A stretch of 11,506 nt of DNA from Desulfobacter curvatus DSM 3379 (lineage in GTDB: Bacteria > Desulfobacterota > Desulfobacteria > Desulfobacterales > Desulfobacteraceae). Of this stretch, positions 6,608 to 11,506 are shown in pieces. A model generated the notes under the pieces. That model saw only the letters and a program-made list of their open reading frames with translations, was not told the origin of the DNA and searched no databases. The stretch spans positions 1-11,506 of the forward strand of contig NZ_KB892909.1 of NCBI RefSeq assembly GCF_000373985.1, given 5' to 3'. The stretch's first letter is position 1. Each line of letters opens with the position of its first letter. Made by a program: the position numbers and the translations under genes.

Positions 6608-7360
6608 ATGAACAAAATTGCAGTTATCATACTGGCTGCAGGAAAAGGCAGTCGCATGAAATCCGATTTGGCTAAGGTGCTCCACAGAGTCGCAGGTACA
6701 AGCATGGTCAATCACGTGATCGAAGCTGCTAAAGAAGTCGCTTCAAGTCATATTCATGTCGTGGTTGGGCACCAGGCCGAGCAGGTACAAAAAGAGATTC
6801 AAAAAAAGCATAATGTGCATTTTGCCTTTCAAAAAGAGCTCTTGGGAACAGGGGATGCGGTCAGGGTTGCATTGCCTGGGATTGAAGCCTGTATTCAGCA
6901 TGTCTTGGTCCTGTGTGGTGACGTTCCGTTAATAAAAAAGCAAACCATTATTGATTTGGTTTCAGCCCATCAGAACCGAATGGCAGATTTGACTGTGCTC
7001 GCTGCAAAGGTTAATGATCCAAGCGGTTATGGCAGAATTATCCACGATAAAGACGGCCATCTTCTTGCTATTCGCGAAGAGGCTGATGCAACTGATTTGG
7101 AAAAGCAGATTGATATAGTTAATTCCGGGATTTTCTGTTTTGAAAAACGATTTCTTGAATCCGGTTTGGGGCAGATTAAAAACAATAACAGTCAGGGGGA
7201 GTATTATCTTACCGATCTTGTGGAAGTTGCAGCCCTGAACAGAGCCAAAACATTTGTTAAGATTATAGAAGACCCTGAACAGGTCATGGGCGTTAATACC
7301 ATTGAGCAATTAACCCGCATCAATAAAGCGTTTCATATGGCATCGAATGAATTATCTTGA
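6608..7360 (+). CDS. GlmU-like nucleotidyltransferase, N-terminal pyrophosphorylase domain only
   Basis: The 250-residue protein matches the uridylyltransferase half of GlmU, which makes UDP-N-acetylglucosamine from UTP and GlcNAc-1-phosphate. Residues 9-25 contain the nucleotide-binding loop LAAGKGSRMKSDLAKVL, with Lys23. Further matches are Gln75 with LGTG (79-82), GDVPL (104-108, Asp105 a metal ligand in the family), SGYGRI (139-144), NSG (172-174), QGEYYLTD (196-203) and GVN (228-230, Asn230 the second metal ligand). Full GlmU is about 450 residues with a left-handed beta-helix acetyltransferase domain; here a stop follows directly and no hexapeptide repeats appear downstream in any frame. 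The start at 6608 has GAGGG at about 6599-6603; the longer frame from 6545 begins inside the terminator. The natural substrate is not certain. Confidence 0.85.
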   Translation: MNKIAVIILAAGKGSRMKSDLAKVLHRVAGTSMVNHVIEAAKEVASSHIHVVVGHQAEQVQKEIQKKHNVHFAFQKELLGTGDAVRVALPGIEACIQHVLVLCGDVPLIKKQTIIDLVSAHQNRMADLTVLAAKVNDPSGYGRIIHDKDGHLLAIREEADATDLEKQIDIVNSGIFCFEKRFLESGLGQIKNNNSQGEYYLTDLVEVAALNRAKTFVKIIEDPEQVMGVNTIEQLTRINKAFHMASNELS

Positions 7361-7385
7361 CTTTCATAGGGCTGCTGAATATATT
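7357..7385 (+). promoter_or_regulatory. sigma70-type promoter for zapB-zapA
   Basis: TTGACT (7357-7362) and TATATT (7380-7385) are separated by exactly 17 bp, each matching the consensus at five of six positions. The -35 box overlaps the stop codon of the glmU-like gene. Transcription would begin near 7392, giving a leader of about 30 nt before the zapB-like TTG. The zap genes, and perhaps the 6S RNA, would thus be expressed independently of the upstream gene. Confidence 0.72.
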
Positions 7386-7423
7386 GATAGATAATTAATT
7401 ACCATTTTACGAGACTTAAGAAA

Positions 7424-7675
7424 TTGAATAATGAGGATATAGCAGCCAAGTTCGATGACATTCACATTCATGTCGACTTTTTAATAGAGTCCTGCCAGAG
7501 TCTTCAAAAGGAAAACGCAGAGCTTTCTGTGAAAATTAAAGAACTTGAAGATCAGTTGGAACAGAAAATAAGAAAAGAAGATGTCTATGTCGACCGGGAG
7601 TCCATAATGAATGAAAAGATTAACGGACTTCTCTCAAAGCTGGATGGTTTCTCAGAAACCGTATCCGGAGGATGA
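7424..7675 (+). CDS. zapB: small coiled-coil protein, ZapB-like cell division factor
   Basis: The 83-residue product is almost entirely coiled coil. Residues about 15-55 carry a heptad-like pattern (HVDFLIESCQSLQKENAELS, then VKIKELEDQLEQKI), and the C-terminus ends in a short Gly/Ser tail. ZapB proteins are about 80-residue coiled coils that act with ZapA at the FtsZ ring, and a gene like this directly before zapA is common in this group. The frame is closed by TAG at 7388-7390, and the only usual start codon before the coiled coil is TTG at 7424; the ribosome binding site is weak. Position and coiled-coil character support the name more than sequence identity, so the function is inferred. 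Confidence 0.65.
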   Translation: MNNEDIAAKFDDIHIHVDFLIESCQSLQKENAELSVKIKELEDQLEQKIRKEDVYVDRESIMNEKINGLLSKLDGFSETVSGG

Positions 7676-7721
7676 TAAGTTATAAAGCGTTTGAATATAT
7701 AGATTCAGTAAAGGGCTTTTC

Positions 7722-8018
7722 TTGGATGAGATCGTTAAAATTGAGCTTTTCGGGGAAGAATTTAAATTTAAACCGGATAAAAATCAAACTTATGATCCGG
7801 AAAAGATTGCAGCCCATGTCAAGGAATATATAGATGAAGCAGAAAGCCTTTTCCAAAATAAAACCAGCAGTAAAAACAGGATGGCTATTTTGCTTCTTGC
7901 AGCCATGAATTTGTCCAAGGATTACCATGAACTGCGTTTGAAATATTCCGACCTTGAAAAAGACATTGAAGACAGAGTATCATCCTTATTGGAAAAAATA
8001 GATAAGACAATGAAATAA
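7722..8018 (+). CDS. zapA: cell division protein ZapA
   Basis: The 98-residue product fits the ZapA family, which bundles FtsZ filaments at the division site. The N-terminal beta strand is IVKIELFGEEFKFK. DPEKIAAHVKEYIDEAESLF follows at the start of the helical region, then NRMAILLLAAMNLSKDYHEL and a C-terminal coiled coil used for tetramer formation. The start is TTG at 7722: in this frame a stop at 7692-7694 leaves no other usual start codon, and AAGGG (7711-7715) lies 6 nt upstream. The gene follows the zapB-like gene by 46 bp and is followed directly by the 6S RNA gene. A zapA-6S RNA neighbourhood is also found in E. coli, which supports both calls. Confidence 0.87.
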   Translation: MDEIVKIELFGEEFKFKPDKNQTYDPEKIAAHVKEYIDEAESLFQNKTSSKNRMAILLLAAMNLSKDYHELRLKYSDLEKDIEDRVSSLLEKIDKTMK

Positions 8019-8038
8019 ACTTTCATTGGTTTATAGTT

Positions 8039-8242
8039 ATAACAAAACCCCCTGCAGTGTGCGTGATTGTATGACAGACTTTGTCCTAACGCATAATAAC
8101 ATAGGGGGGTCACGCTGGTACTGGTGTGCAGGTTCCCTATGTTGCAAGGGAAAAGCCTAAAGGTATTATTGATCCCCCATCTTTTGGACCCTTGGTTCAA
8201 AGCCTTAAGAAACAACACGGCAGTTGCGGGGGAAATTGTTAT
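8039..8242 (+). ncRNA. ssrS: 6S RNA (SsrS)
   Basis: 6S RNA mimics an open promoter and holds the sigma70 RNA polymerase holoenzyme in stationary phase. The closing stem pairs ATAACAA (8039-8045) with TTGTTAT (8236-8242), CCCCC (8048-8052) with GGGGG (8228-8232), and GCA (8054-8056) with TGC (8225-8227). The inner stem pairs 8104-8112 (GGGGGGTCA) with 8170-8178 (TGATCCCCC), 9 bp with one G-U. The apical hairpin pairs TTCCCT (8133-8138) with AGGGAA (8147-8152). A large central bubble remains, whose 3' strand holds the hairpin TTGGACC-CTT-GGTTCAA (8184-8200), like the hairpin at that place in E. coli 6S RNA. A T-run (8244-8248) follows the closing stem and may end transcription. A TATAGT at 8032-8037 could be a -10 box, but no good -35 accompanies it. 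Both ends are uncertain by several bases. Confidence 0.88.
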
Positions 8243-8317
8243 ATTTTTAAAAACGCTTTGCCGTATCCTTCCTAATCTTAACGTATTATTCCATTTCTTT
8301 TTAGCAAGATAAAACAC

Positions 8318-8340
8318 GGGTACATATTTGTTTGTATCCC
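8318..8340 (+). promoter_or_regulatory. leader hairpin just upstream of rny
   Basis: GGGTACA (8318-8324) can pair with TGTATCCC (8333-8340), with one bulged T and an AT-rich loop. It ends 8 nt before the AGGAGAG ribosome binding site of rny and has no T-run after it, so it would be an mRNA leader structure rather than a terminator. The 8243-8317 stretch before it holds the end of the 6S region and only weak promoter-like matches, such as GATAAA at 8308-8313. Confidence 0.35.
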
Positions 8341-8362
8341 ATTATTCCAGGAGAGAAATTGT

Positions 8363-9925
8363 ATGAGTTTTACAATGATGCTTGCATTCATGCTGGTGCT
8401 GCTTGCTGTTGGTGCGGTCATTTTATATGTGATAAAAATGAAAATTGACCAGCAGAGACTTGATTTTCAAGAGGAACAACGCGTTGCCATGGGCCAAGCA
8501 GCCAAGAAAGCTGAAACTCTGCTTAAGGAAGCGAAACTGGAGGCTCGCTCACGTTTACTCGAAATGAAAAGCACCTTTGATGCCGAGACAGAAGAAACCC
8601 GGGCCGAATTGAAAAGAGAAGAGCGAAGGCTTTCTAAAAAAAGTGAAAAGCTTGACAAGCTTGAGGATCAATTTGCCAAAAAAGAAAAATATATAGAAAA
8701 AAATGAACGGATTGTTGCGGAAAAACTTGAATCTGTAACCCTAAAAGAAGAGTCTTATACTCAGCTTCTTGAAGAAACAAAAAAAGAGCTTGAAAAAGTT
8801 TCCGGGATGACCCTTGAGCAGGCCAAAGAGCTGCTGCTTAAAACCATGGAGGACGAAGCCAGACATGAAGGCGCCAAAATGGTTAAAAAGATCACCACCG
8901 AAGTTAGGGAAAACGCGGATAAAGAGGCAAAAAAAATTATATCAACCGCCATCCAGCGTTATGCGGGTGACTATGTGGCTGAGCGTACTGTTTCTGTGGT
9001 AAATTTGCCTGGAGATGAGATGAAGGGTCGAATTATTGGCAGGGAAGGTCGAAATATTCGGGCCTTGGAGGCCGCAACCGGAATTGATTTGATTATAGAC
9101 GACACTCCGGAAGCTGTTATTTTGTCAGGATTCAACCCCGTCAGGCGCGAAGTTGCAAGGCTTTCCCTTGAGAGATTGATTTCCGATGGAAGAATTCATC
9201 CCGCCCGTATTGAGGATGTTGTGGCGCGCGCAACAGAAGAAGTTGATCTTGCTATTAAGGAAGCAGGTGAACAGGCTGCATTTGATTTGGGGGTGCACGG
9301 CATTGATCCGGAACTTATCAAGGTGCTTGGCAAGCTTAAATTTAGAACATCCTATGCCCAGAATGTATTGCAGCATTCAGTGGAAGTGGCTTTTTTGGCC
9401 GGGGTTATTGCTGCTGAGCTTGGTTTGGACATCAAGCTTGCCAAACGTATGGGGCTGCTCCATGATATTGGGAAGGCCGTGGATCACGAAGTAGATGGTG
9501 CCCATGCCATTATTGGCGCCAAGCTTGCTAAAAAATATGGTGAAAACCAAAGCGTCGTTAATGCGATTGCAGCCCATCATGAAGACCAAATGCCCGAAAG
9601 TGTATATGATTTTATTGTACAATCCGCTGATGCGCTTTCCGGTGCCAGGCCCGGCGCTAGAAAGGAAAGTCTTGAAAATTACGTAAAACGGTTAGAAGAT
9701 CTAGAAAATATTGCAAATAGTTTTGACGGTGTGGTAAACACCTATGCCATTCAGGCCGGGCGTGAGATCCGGGTAATTACTGAAAGTGAAAAAATTACGG
9801 ATGAAAGTGCAATGCTGCTTTCAAAAGATATTGCCCGCCAGATTGAAGAGAATCTGACATTTCCGGGCCAGGTCAAAGTTGTTGTTATTCGGGAAACCAG
9901 AGCGGTTGAATATACCAGGAAATGA
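8363..9925 (+). CDS. rny: ribonuclease Y
   Basis: The 520-residue, membrane-anchored endoribonuclease starts bulk mRNA decay in bacteria that use it. Residues about 4-26 are an N-terminal membrane segment. A long charged coiled coil runs from about 28 to 200. The KH RNA-binding domain follows (about 210-275), with the loop GREG at 226-229 within KGRIIGREGRNIRALE. The HD phosphodiesterase domain holds His338 in QHSVEVA, the HD pair His367-Asp368 in LLHDIGK, AAHHED (403-408) and Asp423 in SADALS. Length and domain order are standard for the family. AGGAGAG (8349-8355) lies 7 nt before the ATG. The gene follows the 6S RNA gene and precedes tyrS by 15 bp, suggesting they share a transcript. Confidence 0.98.
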   Translation: MSFTMMLAFMLVLLAVGAVILYVIKMKIDQQRLDFQEEQRVAMGQAAKKAETLLKEAKLEARSRLLEMKSTFDAETEETRAELKREERRLSKKSEKLDKLEDQFAKKEKYIEKNERIVAEKLESVTLKEESYTQLLEETKKELEKVSGMTLEQAKELLLKTMEDEARHEGAKMVKKITTEVRENADKEAKKIISTAIQRYAGDYVAERTVSVVNLPGDEMKGRIIGREGRNIRALEAATGIDLIIDDTPEAVILSGFNPVRREVARLSLERLISDGRIHPARIEDVVARATEEVDLAIKEAGEQAAFDLGVHGIDPELIKVLGKLKFRTSYAQNVLQHSVEVAFLAGVIAAELGLDIKLAKRMGLLHDIGKAVDHEVDGAHAIIGAKLAKKYGENQSVVNAIAAHHEDQMPESVYDFIVQSADALSGARPGARKESLENYVKRLEDLENIANSFDGVVNTYAIQAGREIRVITESEKITDESAMLLSKDIARQIEENLTFPGQVKVVVIRETRAVEYTRK

Positions 9926-9940
9926 TAAGGAAGAAACAGC

Positions 9941-11227
9941 ATGAGTGTTTTATCGATTTTAAAAGAACGTGGATTTATTGAGGCAACTACCCATACCCAG
10001 GAGCTTGAGGAATATTTGGAAAATAACAGGGCTACCTGCTATATCGGATTTGATCCAACCGCTTCAAGTCTGCATGTTGGAAGCCTGGTATGCATTATGG
10101 CTTTAGCGCACATGCAGCGACAAGGGCATCGCCCCATTGGCCTTGTGGGTGGCGGTACGGGGCTTATCGGTGATCCCTCCGGTAAAACAGAGCTGCGAAA
10201 AGTACTTACCCAGGATCAGATTGATGAAAATAAAGCCGGAATCCGCAAACAATTGTCCAGGTTTATAGATTTCTCTGAAGATAAGGCTTTGATGCTTGAT
10301 AACGCTGCGTGGCTTACGAAGCTAGAATATATTTCGTTTTTAAGGGATATCGGCCGGCATTTTTCCATAAATAAGATGATTAAAGCAGAAAGCGTTAAAT
10401 CCAGAATGGAATCAGAAGACGGCCTGACTTTCGTTGAATTTAACTATATGTTGCTTCAGGCCTATGATTTCATGGAACTTGCTAAAACCCAGGGCTGCCT
10501 GCTTCAGATGGGCGGGAGTGATCAGTGGGGTAATATTGTGGCCGGTATTGATCTTGTGCGGCGTACCCTTGGTAAACAAGCCTTTGGGATCACTTTCCCT
10601 TTGATAACCACCGCATCCGGCATAAAAATGGGTAAAACCCATAAAGGCGCTGTATGGCTTGATCCTGAGCGGTTTTCGCCTTATGAATATTATCAGTTCT
10701 GGGTAAATACGGATGATTTGGATGTCACAAGATTTTTGGCGCTATTTACCTTTCTTCCCATGAAAGAGATCGATTTGGTAAAAAAAATGGAAGGTGCGGA
10801 TTTAAATAAAGCCAAAACGATTCTTGCATATGAAGCGACTAAAATTGCTCATGGAGAAAATGAGGCACTAAAGTCCCTTAACGCTGCAGCGTCCATGTTT
10901 GGATCCATTGACGTTCCTTCCGATCTTCTGCCGTCTGCTAGCATTCCCCGGGGGACGCTTTCCTGCGGCGCTGATGAGTCAGTGCCCACCAGTGCCTTTA
11001 ATGAGGTGGATGTGGTGGATAACATGTTTGTGGTTGACCTGTTTTGTGACGCAGGATTGTGCAAATCCAAATCCGATGCCCGTCGTCTCATTAAGCAGGG
11101 GGGCGCTTATATCAATGGAGAAAGGCTTGGGTCGTTTGAACAGGTGGTGGCAGCTGCTGACGTAAGCGATGGTGAAATCATGCTCAGGGCTGGAAAGAAA
11201 AAATATCACAAAATTATTTTAAAATAG
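9941..11227 (+). CDS. tyrS: tyrosyl-tRNA synthetase
   Basis: The 428-residue class I enzyme charges tRNA-Tyr with tyrosine in the cytoplasm. The HIGH-type motif is HVGS at 45-48, in FDPTASSLHVGSL. The tyrosine pocket region shows GGTGLIGDPSG (71-81) and GGSDQWGNI (191-199). The KMSKS-type loop is KMGKT at 229-233. A C-terminal S4 RNA-binding domain covers about 372-428, with CKSKSDARRLIKQGGAYING, and should contact the tRNA. Length and motifs are those of the main bacterial TyrRS group. AAGGAAG (9927-9933) lies 7 nt before the ATG, just after the rny stop. No T-box or other leader is possible in the 15-bp gap, so expression depends on transcription through rny. The last codons lie inside the UP-like region of the rRNA promoter. 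Confidence 0.98.
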   Translation: MSVLSILKERGFIEATTHTQELEEYLENNRATCYIGFDPTASSLHVGSLVCIMALAHMQRQGHRPIGLVGGGTGLIGDPSGKTELRKVLTQDQIDENKAGIRKQLSRFIDFSEDKALMLDNAAWLTKLEYISFLRDIGRHFSINKMIKAESVKSRMESEDGLTFVEFNYMLLQAYDFMELAKTQGCLLQMGGSDQWGNIVAGIDLVRRTLGKQAFGITFPLITTASGIKMGKTHKGAVWLDPERFSPYEYYQFWVNTDDLDVTRFLALFTFLPMKEIDLVKKMEGADLNKAKTILAYEATKIAHGENEALKSLNAAASMFGSIDVPSDLLPSASIPRGTLSCGADESVPTSAFNEVDVVDNMFVVDLFCDAGLCKSKSDARRLIKQGGAYINGERLGSFEQVVAAADVSDGEIMLRAGKKKYHKIILK

Positions 11228-11237
11228 TTTTAAAAAA
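11217..11237 (+). promoter_or_regulatory. UP-element-like A/T tract of the rRNA promoter
   Basis: Two copies of TTTTAAAA begin at 11217 and 11228, 11 bp apart, about one helical turn. From 11221 the sequence follows the E. coli UP consensus (AAAWWTWTTTTnnAAAA) with two mismatches, and it ends 3 bp before the -35 box, where the alpha-subunit C-terminal domains bind. It contains the tyrS stop codon. Confidence 0.65.
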
Positions 11238-11240
11238 GGT

Positions 11241-11269
11241 TTGACAGAACCAAAACTCAAGTGTATATT
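11241..11269 (+). promoter_or_regulatory. rRNA operon promoter
   Basis: A perfect TTGACA (11241-11246) is followed after 17 bp by TATATT (11264-11269). The predicted start is near 11276, after the fairly GC-rich discriminator GTCCAGG, as in rRNA promoters sensitive to growth rate. The leader to 16S is about 140 nt. It is the only strong promoter between tyrS and 16S. No terminator separates tyrS from it. Confidence 0.88.
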
Positions 11270-11307
11270 GTCCAGGTTTTGTTGAACAGGAAACACCAGA
11301 TAGAATT

Positions 11308-11320
11308 TGATCTTTGAAAA
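11308..11320 (+). promoter_or_regulatory. boxA-like antitermination motif in the rRNA leader
   Basis: TGATCTTTGAAAA resembles the boxA consensus TGCTCTTTAACA, which recruits NusB-NusE and allows RNA polymerase to read through the untranslated rRNA operon. It lies about 32 nt after the predicted transcription start, the usual place. The remainder of the leader (11321-11416) includes an imperfect inverted repeat near 11360-11385; the partner strand of the RNase III processing stem would lie beyond the window. Confidence 0.7.
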
Positions 11321-11416
11321 TTGGTCAGTGAAAAAGAAAAGAGCGGGTCAATGACAATGCGCTTTAAAGCCTGGCGGTTTTAAGTGCAGACCTTAAAAAG
11401 TTTTAGTAAAGGATTA

Positions 11417-11506
11417 TAACTGGAGAGTTTGATCCTGGCTCAGAATGAACGCTGGCGGCGTGCTTAACACATGCAAGTCGAACGAGAAAGGGATTGCTTG
11501 CAATCC
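11417..11506 (+). rRNA. rrs: 16S ribosomal RNA, 5' end (partial)
   Basis: The universal 5' region is present: AGAGTTTGATCCTGGCTCAG at 11424-11443, then GAACGCTGGCGGCGTGC and ACACATGCAAGTCGAACG. The start at 11417 is set by alignment to E. coli position 1 and may be off by a base or two. The window ends in the V1 hairpin, GGATTG-CTTG-CAATCC (11491-11506), an arrangement I recall from Desulfobacter and relatives. The rest of the gene lies to the right. Confidence 0.98.

Noticed and set aside
7672..7833. Short frame starting at GGAGGATG after the zapB-like gene
   Set aside because: The purine-rich site abuts the ATG, the frame overlaps zapA in another register, and the product resembles nothing.
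7922..8317. Minus-strand 131-residue and plus-strand 62-residue (8124-8312) frames in the zapA-rny gap
   Set aside because: Both run through the 6S RNA gene, whose base-pairing explains the sequence. Neither has a recognisable protein motif.
1..11506. CRISPR array, toxin-antitoxin pair, defence genes, tRNA genes
   Set aside because: I read both strands for repeat-spacer patterns, small paired genes and tRNA-like folds and found none.

Overview
The window reads as chromosomal DNA from a sulfate-reducing deltaproteobacterium (Desulfobacterota), probably of the Desulfobacteraceae. The grounds are an F1 operon with two b-type subunits but no a or c gene, an AtpF with a signal-peptide-like N-terminus, the order zapB-zapA-6S RNA-rny-tyrS, and a Desulfobacter-like first variable hairpin at the start of the 16S rRNA gene. 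The genus assignment is an inference. All real genes lie on the plus strand.

Bases 1-290 hold the C-terminal end of an IS1595/ISXO2-type transposase. Bases 291-533 are AT-rich and carry a possible promoter and an imperfect hairpin. The ATP synthase operon follows (534-6472): atpF' (b'), atpF (b), atpH (delta), atpA (alpha), atpG (gamma), atpD (beta) and atpC (epsilon). The first four genes are joined by three successive TAATG stop/start overlaps; the last three are separated by short spacers with their own ribosome binding sites. The operon ends in a strong intrinsic terminator (6536-6567). Genes for a, c and AtpI are absent and must lie elsewhere, so the F0 genes are split.

After the terminator comes a stand-alone GlmU-like nucleotidyltransferase domain (6608-7360) without the usual acetyltransferase half. 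A good sigma70-type promoter overlapping its stop codon (7357-7385) leads into two small cell-division genes, zapB-like and zapA, both of which appear to start at TTG. Between zapA and rny lies a 6S RNA gene (about 8039-8242). It is recognised from its closing stem, internal stem, apical hairpin and central-bubble hairpin; open reading frames through it are spurious. RNase Y (rny) and tyrosyl-tRNA synthetase (tyrS) follow as a pair.

The window closes with the start of a ribosomal RNA operon: an UP-element-like AT tract embedded in the 3' end of tyrS, a TTGACA-N17-TATATT promoter, a boxA-like antitermination motif, a leader of about 140 nt, and the first 90 or so bases of 16S rRNA.

The region is mostly core housekeeping DNA: energy conversion, division, growth-phase RNA control, RNA decay, tRNA charging and rRNA. 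I see no defence island, CRISPR array, toxin-antitoxin pair or other clearly new system. The observations most worth checking are the overlap chain and spacers in the atp operon, the truncated GlmU, the paired TTG starts, the 6S RNA gene, and the rRNA promoter overlapping tyrS.
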